Part shown: piece by piece, positions 52,050-59,547 of the stretch
Position numbering within the stretch: the first letter of the stretch is position 1
How the letters are laid out: each line of letters starts with the position of its first letter
NCBI GenBank assembly: GCA_963800335.1
Contig: CAWDAN010000001.1
Location: 124,001-188,000 of the forward strand
DNA: 64,000 nucleotides
Direction: 5' to 3'
Origin: Flavisphingopyxis sp963800335
GTDB taxonomy: Bacteria; Pseudomonadota; Alphaproteobacteria; Sphingomonadales; Sphingomonadaceae
Made by a program: the position numbers and the translations under genes
Notes under the pieces: model-generated
Seen by the model: the letters and a program-made list of their open reading frames with translations, nothing else
Databases searched by the model: none
What the model was told of the DNA's origin: nothing

Positions 52050-52676
52050 TCAGAGCAGCCCGAATCGCCCGAGGTCGGTTTCGAGGCTGGCGGCGTCGGT
52101 GAAGTGATGGCTGGTAATGCCCATCGCGCGCGCGGCGGCGACATTGTCTTCGTTGTCGTCGATGAACAGCGCCGCGTGCGGCGCGAGCGCGAAGCGGTCG
52201 AGCGCGAGGCGAAATATCCGCGGGTCGGGCTTGGCGAGCTGTTCGGTGCCCGACACGACGATATCGGCGAAACGGTCGAAGATCGGCTGGGCCGGGCGGA
52301 ACATCTGCCAGAACTCGTGCCCGAAATTGGTGATCGCATAGAGCGGCACCTCGGCCGCATCGAGCCGCGCGACGAGTTCGGGCATGCCCGCGACGGGGCC
52401 GGGGATCGTCTCGGTGAAGCGCTCCGCATAGGCATGGATCAGCTGCGCATGCTGCGGAAATTCGGCAATCCGCTCGGCGACCATCTCGTCGACCGGGCGG
52501 CCCTGGTCGGCCTGGAAATGCCATTCGGGCGTGACGACGGTGGTGACGAACTGTTCGAGTGCGTCCTCGTCGGCGATCAGCTTGGCGAACAGGTGGCGCA
52601 GGTCCCATTCGAACAAGACGCGCCCGACGTCGAAGATCACCGCGGTCGGCTGGCTCAATGTTCGGCTCCCGGACAC
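52050..52676 (-). CDS. HAD-IA family hydrolase (YihX-like)
   Basis: The 208-residue product has motif I FDVGRVLFEWD (nucleophile Asp; DxG instead of DxD, as in YihX-type sugar phosphatases), motif II in YAITNFGHE, Lys in LAKPDPRIF and motif III FIDDNEDNVAAA. It is probably a cytoplasmic sugar-phosphate phosphatase. Convergent with the S9 peptidase gene (5-bp gap). Confidence 0.88.
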   Translation of the reverse strand: MSGSRTLSQPTAVIFDVGRVLFEWDLRHLFAKLIADEDALEQFVTTVVTPEWHFQADQGRPVDEMVAERIAEFPQHAQLIHAYAERFTETIPGPVAGMPELVARLDAAEVPLYAITNFGHEFWQMFRPAQPIFDRFADIVVSGTEQLAKPDPRIFRLALDRFALAPHAALFIDDNEDNVAAARAMGITSHHFTDAASLETDLGRFGLL

Positions 52677-52681
52677 AGAAA

Positions 52682-52711
52682 AACCGCCGCCGGATCGCTC
52701 CCGCGGCGGTT
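52682..52711 (-). terminator. Rho-independent terminator of rpmJ
   Basis: On the minus strand AACCGCCGC, a 12-nt loop and GCGGCGGTT, followed by TTT. It lies between rpmJ and the downstream HAD gene. Confidence 0.7.
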
Positions 52712-52756
52712 GTCGATATTACCGCCGCGCGCGCTGCGCACGGCCGACACGCTGGA

Positions 52757-52882
52757 TCAGCCCTGACGCGCCTTGAAGCGGCGGTTGGTCTTGTTGATCA
52801 CATAGGTCCGGCCACGACGGCGGATGACGCGGCAATCGCGATGGCGGTCCTTCAGCGACTTGAGGCTGTTGCGAACTTTCAT
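52757..52882 (-). CDS. rpmJ: 50S ribosomal protein L36 (zinc-free form)
   Basis: The 41-residue basic protein starts MKVRNSLKSLKDRHRDCRVI and ends in INKTNRRFKARQG. It has only one Cys instead of the CCCH zinc site, so it is the C-minus (YkgO-like) form usual in alphaproteobacteria. A GGAAGAG Shine-Dalgarno precedes the ATG by about 6 nt. A terminator follows. Confidence 0.96.
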   Translation of the reverse strand: MKVRNSLKSLKDRHRDCRVIRRRGRTYVINKTNRRFKARQG

Positions 52883-53118
52883 GATATCTCTTCCGGATGA
52901 ATCTGCGGGCGTTCGGGATCTTTCGTCACCGATCGCGAAGGCGGGCATCTATGGTTGCCCCCGTTAAAAGTCAACCGGCCTTTCGTCGAAACGCTGGCAT
53001 CGGACCGCATAATCGATGATTACGGAGCCGAATCGAAGCCGAGGCGTTGATGTGTCTAACGGTGGCTGGCCGGGCCATGCCGTCACCGACCGTGTTTTGT
53101 TCGAAAAGGAACCTTTCC

Positions 53119-53733
53119 ATGCGGCGTTTTCTCAGTCTTGCGTTCGTCCCGCCGCTGCTCGCGCTGGGCGGATGCGCGTCGATGGGATCGGGCGCCGGCC
53201 CGGTCGATGTCACGCGCTTCCACCTTGCCGGAAGCGACGGCCAGATCGCCCGCGGGACGATCGCGATCGGCACGCTCACCGATTCGCCGCTCAATTCGCA
53301 GAGCCTCGAATTCCGCAGCTACGCCGCTGCCGTCAGCGAACAGTTGCGGCAGATCGGCTATATGCCCGTCGCCGATTCAGCCGGTGCATCGTACCTGGCG
53401 CGAGTCAATTATCGCCGCGCGACGCGCGAGGCTCCGCCGAGCAGAAGCCCGGTCAGCGTCGGGGTCGGCGGATCGACGGGCAGCTATGGTAGCGGTGTGG
53501 GCGTCGGCGTCGGCATCTCGCTTGGCGCGAAAAATCGTGGCGAGGTGCTCACCGAGCTGAGTGTCGCGATCGAACGCCGGGCCGACGCCACGATCATCTG
53601 GGAAGGCCGCGCCGATGCCGCAGCACGCGAAGGCAGCGATGCAGCGAGCGTCGAGGCGATGGCAAATAAACTGGCCGCAGCGCTGTTCAAGGGGTTTCCC
53701 GGGGAGTCGGGGCGCACTATCACCGTGCCATGA
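53119..53733 (+). CDS. DUF4136-domain lipoprotein
   Basis: The 204-residue product starts MRRFLSLAFV (ATG 53119, preceded by AAGGA) with lipobox LGGC. The mature region (VTRFHLAGS, SLEFRSYAAAVSEQLRQIGY, EVLTELSVAIE) fits DUF4136, a family of envelope lipoproteins of unknown function. A glycine/serine-rich stretch (GVGGSTGSYGSGVGVGVG) sits in the middle. Its stop overlaps the M14 peptidase start as ATGA. Confidence 0.82.
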   Translation: MRRFLSLAFVPPLLALGGCASMGSGAGPVDVTRFHLAGSDGQIARGTIAIGTLTDSPLNSQSLEFRSYAAAVSEQLRQIGYMPVADSAGASYLARVNYRRATREAPPSRSPVSVGVGGSTGSYGSGVGVGVGISLGAKNRGEVLTELSVAIERRADATIIWEGRADAAAREGSDAASVEAMANKLAAALFKGFPGESGRTITVP

Positions 53734-54863
53734 CTATTCAGATCAGCGCCGCTTTTGACGGCGGAAACATCGTCGTCGATTCGATCGACGGCAGTTCGGC
53801 ACGCCTCCATATCGCCAGGGATCGCGAGTCGGACTTTTTCCAGTGGTTCCATTTCCGCGTCGCCTGCGAAGCGGGGGCCGAACTCGAACTGGCGATCACC
53901 GGGCTCGAGCAATCTGCCTATCCCGGCGGCTGGAGCGAGTACAACGCGTGCGTCAGCGAAGATCGCGACTACTGGACGCGCGCCGAGACGTCGTACGACA
54001 AGGATGCAGACGGCGGCACGCTGACGATCCGCTATGCGCCGACCGGCAATATCGCCTGGTTCGCCTATTTTGCGCCCTACAGCCTCGACCGCCATCACAA
54101 TCTGGTGTCCGAAGCCGCCTCGACCGCCGGCGTCTCGCTGCGCCAGCTCGGCGAGACGCTCGAAGGCCGTCCGATCGACTGCCTCGAAATGGGTGAAGGC
54201 GACAAGCAGGTGTGGATCTATGCGCGCCAGCATCCCGGCGAGACGATGGCCGAATGGTGGATCGAAGGCGCGCTCGAAATGCTCTGCGACGCACAGGACC
54301 CGCACGCGCGGCTGCTGCGGCAGAAATGCCGCTTCCACATCGTCCCCAACATGAACCCCGACGGCAGCATCCGCGGCCATCTCAGGACCAACTACGCGGG
54401 CACCAACCTCAACCGCGAATGGGACACGCCGAGCGCCGAAAAGAGCCCCGAAGTGCTCTGTGTGCTGGGCGCGATGGACGCGACCGGCGTCGATTTCGCG
54501 ATGGATATCCACGGTGACGAAGCGATCCCCGCGGTGTTCCTCGCGGGTTTCGAAGGCATCCCCTCGTGGAGTGACGCGCAGGGCGACAAGTTCTATGCCT
54601 ATCGCGACCTGCTCGCCAGGCGCACCCCCGATTTCCAGACCAGGCTTGGCTATGAGACTTCGGCCAAGGGCAGCGCCAATCTCAGCATGTCGACCAATCA
54701 GCTCGCCGAACGCTTCGGCTGCGCCGCGATGACATTGGAAATGCCCTACAAGGACAATGTTGACCTGCCCGACGCCGAACATGGCTGGTCGCCCGAACGC
54801 TGCAAGAGCCTCGCGCACGACTGCCTCGCCGTCCTCGCCGAACTGGTCGACGAGGTGATGTGA
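53730..54863 (+). CDS. M14-family cytosolic carboxypeptidase-like protein
   Basis: The 377-residue product has an N-terminal beta-sandwich (about 1-120, the cytosolic carboxypeptidase N-domain type with FQWFHFRV and WFAYFAPYS). A zinc carboxypeptidase domain follows, with ligands in ARQHPGETMAEW (His168, Glu171) and MDIHGDEA (His261). NMNPDGSIRGHLRTN and LNREW are also conserved. Eukaryotic relatives (AGBL/Nna1) remove C-terminal glutamates; the bacterial substrate is unknown. It overlaps the DUF4136 gene by 4 bp and gpmA follows after 4 bp. Confidence 0.9.
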   Translation: MTIQISAAFDGGNIVVDSIDGSSARLHIARDRESDFFQWFHFRVACEAGAELELAITGLEQSAYPGGWSEYNACVSEDRDYWTRAETSYDKDADGGTLTIRYAPTGNIAWFAYFAPYSLDRHHNLVSEAASTAGVSLRQLGETLEGRPIDCLEMGEGDKQVWIYARQHPGETMAEWWIEGALEMLCDAQDPHARLLRQKCRFHIVPNMNPDGSIRGHLRTNYAGTNLNREWDTPSAEKSPEVLCVLGAMDATGVDFAMDIHGDEAIPAVFLAGFEGIPSWSDAQGDKFYAYRDLLARRTPDFQTRLGYETSAKGSANLSMSTNQLAERFGCAAMTLEMPYKDNVDLPDAEHGWSPERCKSLAHDCLAVLAELVDEVM

Positions 54864-54867
54864 GGCG

Positions 54868-55554
54868 ATGCCGACGCTTGTCCTGATCCGCCACGGCCAG
54901 TCGCAGTGGAACCTCGAAAACCGCTTCACCGGCTGGTGGGATGTCGACGTGACCGAAAAGGGCGCCGAGGAAGCGCGCGCCGCCGGGCGGCTGATGCGCG
55001 ACAAGGGTCTCGAGTTCGACCGCTGCTTCACCTCGCTGCAGACGCGCGCGATCAAGACGCTGCATCTTGCGCTCGAGGAAATGGACCGCTTGTGGCTGCC
55101 CGAGGAAAAGGACTGGCACCTCAACGAGCGCCATTATGGCGGGCTGACCGGGCTCGACAAGCAGGACACGCGCGATCGCTATGGCGACGAGCAGGTTCAC
55201 ATCTGGCGCCGCAGCTTCGACGTGCCGCCGCCGCCGATGGAGCCGGGCGGGCCGTACGACCTGTCGGCCGATCCGCGCTATGCCGGGATCGACGTCCCGC
55301 GATCGGAAAGCCTCAAGGACACGATCGCGCGCGTCCTGCCCTATTGGCAAAGCCGGATCGCGCCGTGCCTAAAGGCGGGCGAGCGCGTGCTGATCTCGGC
55401 GCACGGCAATTCGCTGCGCGCGCTGGTCAAGCACCTGTCGAACATTCCCGACGACGAGATTACCGGGCTTGAAATCCCGACCGGCCAGCCGATCGTATAC
55501 GAACTCGACGACACGCTGGGTGCGACCGACCGGTATTATCTCGCCGATCGCTAG
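54868..55554 (+). CDS. gpmA: 2,3-bisphosphoglycerate-dependent phosphoglycerate mutase
   Basis: The 228-residue histidine phosphatase-fold enzyme has LIRHGQSQWN with the phosphohistidine, NRFTGWWDVDVTEKG, ERHYGGLTGL and the second His in ISAHGNSLRALVKHL. It interconverts 3- and 2-phosphoglycerate in glycolysis/gluconeogenesis. It is closely spaced behind the M14 peptidase gene. Confidence 0.95.
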   Translation: MPTLVLIRHGQSQWNLENRFTGWWDVDVTEKGAEEARAAGRLMRDKGLEFDRCFTSLQTRAIKTLHLALEEMDRLWLPEEKDWHLNERHYGGLTGLDKQDTRDRYGDEQVHIWRRSFDVPPPPMEPGGPYDLSADPRYAGIDVPRSESLKDTIARVLPYWQSRIAPCLKAGERVLISAHGNSLRALVKHLSNIPDDEITGLEIPTGQPIVYELDDTLGATDRYYLADR

Positions 55555-55565
55555 GCAGCGCAATC

Positions 55566-55668
55566 CGTTCGGGCCGAGCCTGTCGAAGCCCTGCCTGTCT
55601 GGCTTACACCGCGCCCGAGGCACCCTGACCCGTTTGTCCTGAGCAGGGCCGAAGCCCCGTATCGAAGG
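55566..55668. repeat. REP-like sphingomonad intergenic repeat, two imperfect copies
   Basis: Copy 1 (CGTTCGGGCCGAGCCTGTCG then AAGCCC, 55566-55590) and copy 2 (CGTTTGTCCTGAGCAGGGCC then GAAGCC, 55631-55656) follow the GTTCG-TCCTGAGC-TGTCGAAGG-type word dispersed in sphingomonad intergenic regions. They lie between gpmA and the convergent DUF177 gene, in a 180-bp gap with no other content. Confidence 0.6.
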
Positions 55669-55734
55669 CCAATATCGAAAGATCGGACCCAGGTTGGGGT
55701 GCCTCGCGCGCGGAGAAGCAAACCCGCTCAGTTT

Positions 55735-56283
55735 TTAAGGGGACGTATCCTTGAGCGCAGCCAGCGCACCAAACGGGCTCGCCTCGCGCTTGGCCTCGCC
55801 CTCGCTCTTGACGCCCTTGGCCTTGAGGAAGTCCTCGGCGCCGGGGCCGCGCGGATAGGGATCGAGGCTCAGCAGCAGCGTCTGCGCGACGGCTTCGCCG
55901 AGATCGATCGCACGTCCGTGATAATGAATCGTGTCGCACTCGTCGGCCGACAGCTCGATCTCCTCTTCCTCGGGTGCGGCGTCGCCGGGCTCGGGGATGA
56001 AGCGCACGGCAAAGGGCTCGTCGATCACGACGGGCAGCGGGTCGCCCGTTGCGACGCACGTCTGGACTACCTTCGCCGACAACCGGCCGCGTGCGATGAC
56101 ATCGTCGCCCTCGCTCGCGAACGAAATCGTCGCGGAAAGCGCGTCGATCGCGTCGATGGCGAAGCGCGCCGCGAGCGCGGAACGTTCGTCCGGTTCGGCG
56201 GTGATCGTCATCGGTTCGCGCTGACGGTCGACCTTGTCGAGCGTCATAGGCCGGGAAAATTCTGGTGCGTCGACGGTCATCAT
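55735..56283 (-). CDS. DUF177 (YceD-family) protein
   Basis: The 182-residue acidic protein has the DUF177 core: RGRLSAKVVQTCVATGDPL, an acidic EEEEIEL stretch, then TIHYHGRAIDLGEAVAQTLLL and LDPYPRGPGAEDFLK. The family is linked to 23S rRNA accumulation and usually sits next to rpmF, which is absent here. It starts as ATGA overlapping the Cbp3-like gene stop. Confidence 0.88.
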   Translation of the reverse strand: MMTVDAPEFSRPMTLDKVDRQREPMTITAEPDERSALAARFAIDAIDALSATISFASEGDDVIARGRLSAKVVQTCVATGDPLPVVIDEPFAVRFIPEPGDAAPEEEEIELSADECDTIHYHGRAIDLGEAVAQTLLLSLDPYPRGPGAEDFLKAKGVKSEGEAKREASPFGALAALKDTSP

Positions 56284-56816
56284 GCGGCGTCGGGTCCTTC
56301 GATGTCGCCCGCGAGCAGGGCATCGGCGTCGCGCTGCGCCAGCATATCGCGAAATGCGGTCAGTGCCGCGGCGCTGTGCGTCAGCGCGTCGGGGCTCGGG
56401 GCCTCACCGCGATAGAGGTTGCGAACCATCGCCGCGCCGAGATCGCCATCGGCCTCGAACGCTGCGCGATATGCCGAAAAACGCCCGCCGAGTGCGCCCA
56501 TCATCCGGCCAATATGCTTGCCGACGACGACGTCGCCGATGCCGCTCTGGCGCAGCTGCCCGTCCATGTCCTCGACGAAGGTTTCGGCTAGCAGCGCCAT
56601 CTCGCTTTTCCGCTCGGGAAAACTGTCGAGCCGCTCGATCGTCAGCGAGAGCAGCGCGGCGACCATTTCGAAGCGTCCGTCGATCGTGTCGGGAACGCCG
56701 CCTGCGCGATACCAGTGCGGGGCCCGCGCCGCCGTGACGATCGCGTCGTAGAGCGGCAGCAGCGCGACGCGCGGATCGGGCCGCGGGGCGAACAGCGAGG
56801 ACAGGCGTGCGAACAT
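56280..56816 (-). CDS. Ubiquinol-cytochrome c chaperone (Cbp3-like)
   Basis: The 178-residue product matches the CBP3/UPF0174 chaperone family: LYDAIVTAARAPHWYRAGGVPDT, IDGRFEMVAALLSL, a helix ending LAETFVEDMDGQLRQ-SGIGD and GKHIGRMMGALGGR. Family members help assemble cytochrome b of the bc1 complex. It is first of a two-gene operon with DUF177 and divergent from bamE. Confidence 0.9.
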   Translation of the reverse strand: MFARLSSLFAPRPDPRVALLPLYDAIVTAARAPHWYRAGGVPDTIDGRFEMVAALLSLTIERLDSFPERKSEMALLAETFVEDMDGQLRQSGIGDVVVGKHIGRMMGALGGRFSAYRAAFEADGDLGAAMVRNLYRGEAPSPDALTHSAAALTAFRDMLAQRDADALLAGDIEGPDAA

Positions 56817-57022
56817 GACCCGGGCCTATAGCCATGCGCGTCACGCCCCGCCAGCCCTACCGCCGAGCAACCGGCACGCGCGATTTCGATCAATCGCGCG
56901 CCTGCCCTTGGCGACGGCGCGGCTTTGGCTTAATGGAAGGGCAAGCTTGGCGCGTCTAGCGCTGCGACATGACACGCGCGCGCCCGGTCCGCCGGACGTT
57001 CGCCCGAACCGGAGAATAACGC

Positions 57023-57493
57023 ATGGGCAATTTCGCCCGACCTACCGTCCTCATCCTGGCTTCGCTGGCGGCCGCTGCGGCGCTCTCGGGCTGCACCCAG
57101 ACGCGCATGCATCGCGGCCAGATCCTCGATCCGTTGTTGTCCTCGTCGATTTCGCCGGGCGTCGACAATCGCGATTCGGTCGTCGGCACGCTCGGGCGTC
57201 CGACCTTTGTCGGCCAGTTCGCTCCCAACGAATGGTATTATGTCTCGCGCACGACCAAGCAGCTGGCGTTCGCGACGCCGCGACCGCTCGAACAGACCGT
57301 CCTGCGCGTGACCTTCGACGAAGCGGGCAATGTCGCCAGCGTCGATCGCACTGGCGTCGAGCTGGCCGAGGATATCAATCCCAATGGCGACAAGACCCCG
57401 ACGAAGGGCCGCGAACGCAGCTTCTTCGAAGAGCTGTTCGGCAATATCGGTTCGGTGGGCGTGCCTGGCGCGGGCGGACCGCCGACGAACTGA
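57023..57493 (+). CDS. bamE: Outer membrane assembly lipoprotein BamE (SmpA/OmlA)
   Basis: The 156-residue product has a lipoprotein signal with lipobox LSGC and the SmpA/OmlA core: GQILDPLLSSSISPGVDNRD, VVGTLGRPTFVGQF and EWYYVSRTTKQLAF, then VLRVTFDEAGNV. It is an accessory component of the BAM complex that inserts outer-membrane proteins. Divergent from the Cbp3/DUF177 operon across a 206-bp gap in which I see no distinct site. Confidence 0.92.
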   Translation: MGNFARPTVLILASLAAAAALSGCTQTRMHRGQILDPLLSSSISPGVDNRDSVVGTLGRPTFVGQFAPNEWYYVSRTTKQLAFATPRPLEQTVLRVTFDEAGNVASVDRTGVELAEDINPNGDKTPTKGRERSFFEELFGNIGSVGVPGAGGPPTN

Positions 57494-57514
57494 CCGGTTG
57501 CAGGGGCAGGGGAG

Positions 57515-59533
57515 ATGAGCGGGTCCAGCGAGGTCGGCAGCAGCGAAGAGCGCGCCCGGATTGCCGCGCTCGACAGCTATGCCGTGCTCGACACCGCGCC
57601 CGAACAGGCGTTCGACGATATCGCGCGGCTTGCGGCCCGGCTGTGCGGCACGCCTTCGGCGCTCGTCTCGCTGGTCGATCGCGATCGACAGTGGTTCAAG
57701 GCGAAGGTCGGCGTCGATCCGTCGGAGACTCCGCGCGACATCGCCTTTTGCGACCATGCGATTCGCGGTGACGCGGTGATGATCGTGCCCGACACCGCAC
57801 TCGATCCGCGCTTCTCCGACAATCCGCTCGTCACCGGCGACCCGTTCGTCCGCTTTTACGCCGGCGCACCGATCATCGACAGCGACGGCCATGCACTCGG
57901 CACCGTGTGCGTCATCGACACACAGCCGCGGACCGATTTCGATGGCACCGACGTCCTCGCCGCATTGGCCCGCCAGGTCGCGATCCAGCTTGAGCTGCGC
58001 CGGCGGATCGCGCGCGACACCGACAGCGTCTCGGTTGCGGAGGATTATCGCGACCTGCTCTGGTCACGGGCGATCGACGTCATGGTCGTGACCGACGTCG
58101 AAGGCGTCGTCGTCGAAGCCAACCCCGCCTGGCAAGCCATGTTCGGTTCGATCGACAAGGGGCAACCGATCACGCAGCTTTATGCGGCGAGCGAGACCAG
58201 TCCGCTCAAGATTCCCGGCGAAGGCGAGAACGGCATCCAGATCCAGCGGCGGATGATGACCGCGAATGGCGACGAGGTGTCGATCGACTGGACGCTGGTC
58301 CGCAAGAACGACCTCGTCTTTCGCATCGGCCGCGACCAGACGCGCGCGATCCGCGCCGAGGAGCAGCTCGCGCACATCCAGAAGATGGAATCGCTCGGCC
58401 AGCTGACCGGCGGGATCGCGCACGATTTCAACAATCTGCTGACGATCATAATGGGCAATATCGAAACCGCGATGCGCCGGGCGAAGGCGGGGCGGACCGG
58501 CGATCTTGCGCGCGTCCTCGACCATGCCCGCGAAGCGTCGGAGCGCGCCGCCAACCTGACCCAGCGGTTGCTCGCCTTCGCCCGGCGCCAATCGCTCGAC
58601 CCGGTGGTGATCGATCCCGTCGCGCTGGTGACCCAGCTCAAGGACCTGTTCGACCGATCGCTCGGCGGGGCGCACCGCGTTGCCTATCGCCAGGGCGACG
58701 ACGTCTGCGCGATTTCGATCGATCCCGCCCAGCTCGAAAACTCGCTGATCAACCTCGTCGTCAATGCGCGCGACGCGATGCCCGACGGCGGAACCATCGA
58801 GATCACGGTCGAGAACGTCGATCTCGACAGCCTCGCCGACGACGACAGCGCGCAGGACTGCCAGCCCGGCGACTATGTCCGTATCGCGGTCCGGGACGAG
58901 GGCATCGGCATGGACGCGGCGACGCGCGAGCGCGTCTTCGAACCGTTCTTCACGACCAAGGACCATGGCAAGGGGACCGGGCTCGGCCTCAGCCAGGTGA
59001 TGGGCTTCGTCGCGCAATCGGGCGGCCGCGTCGCGGTCGACACCAGCGTCGGCAAGGGCACCGAGATTTCGCTCTGGCTCCCCGTTGCGGTCGAGGACGA
59101 GGAACAGTCCGGCAAGCGCGCAACGGCGAACGGCGCCGGAGACGTGCTGCTGTCACCCGGCCGGGCGCAGGGCAACATCCTGCTCGTCGAGGACAATGAA
59201 CGCTTGCGCAGCCATGTCGTCGAGCTGCTCGGCGAGGCGGGCTATGCGATTGTCGAGGCGGTCGACGGCGCGCAGGCGGTCGAGCTGCTTGGGAGCGGCA
59301 CACAGCCCGACCTCGTCCTGTCCGACGTCAAGATGCCCAATCTCGACGGATTCCAGCTCAGTGCCGAGGTGCGCAAGCGCTTCCCCGACATGCCGATCCT
59401 GCTGATGACCGGCTATGCCGGCAAGGGAACCCCCGATTACGCCGCGCACGACGCGATGATCGCCAAACCGTTCACCGCCGACCGGCTGTTGATGCAGGTC
59501 GAGACGATGCTCGCGCGAGTGGGTGCCGGCTAG
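57515..59533 (+). CDS. Hybrid sensor histidine kinase (GAF-PAS-HisKA-HATPase-REC)
   Basis: The 672-residue soluble protein has a GAF domain (about 20-165: DRDRQWFKAKVG, IAFCDHAI, YAGAPIIDSDGHALGTVCVID) and a PAS-like region (about 185-285). HisKA follows with phospho-His303 in GGIAHDFNNLL, then HATPase_c with N box LINLVVNARDAMPDGG and G box GKGTGLGLS. A receiver ends the chain with Asp604 in LVLSDVKMPN. There is no transmembrane segment, so it senses a cytoplasmic signal. No response regulator or output gene is adjacent; it is 21 bp after bamE. Confidence 0.92.
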   Translation: MSGSSEVGSSEERARIAALDSYAVLDTAPEQAFDDIARLAARLCGTPSALVSLVDRDRQWFKAKVGVDPSETPRDIAFCDHAIRGDAVMIVPDTALDPRFSDNPLVTGDPFVRFYAGAPIIDSDGHALGTVCVIDTQPRTDFDGTDVLAALARQVAIQLELRRRIARDTDSVSVAEDYRDLLWSRAIDVMVVTDVEGVVVEANPAWQAMFGSIDKGQPITQLYAASETSPLKIPGEGENGIQIQRRMMTANGDEVSIDWTLVRKNDLVFRIGRDQTRAIRAEEQLAHIQKMESLGQLTGGIAHDFNNLLTIIMGNIETAMRRAKAGRTGDLARVLDHAREASERAANLTQRLLAFARRQSLDPVVIDPVALVTQLKDLFDRSLGGAHRVAYRQGDDVCAISIDPAQLENSLINLVVNARDAMPDGGTIEITVENVDLDSLADDDSAQDCQPGDYVRIAVRDEGIGMDAATRERVFEPFFTTKDHGKGTGLGLSQVMGFVAQSGGRVAVDTSVGKGTEISLWLPVAVEDEEQSGKRATANGAGDVLLSPGRAQGNILLVEDNERLRSHVVELLGEAGYAIVEAVDGAQAVELLGSGTQPDLVLSDVKMPNLDGFQLSAEVRKRFPDMPILLMTGYAGKGTPDYAAHDAMIAKPFTADRLLMQVETMLARVGAG

Positions 59534-59547
59534 ACGCTAACCGCGCG

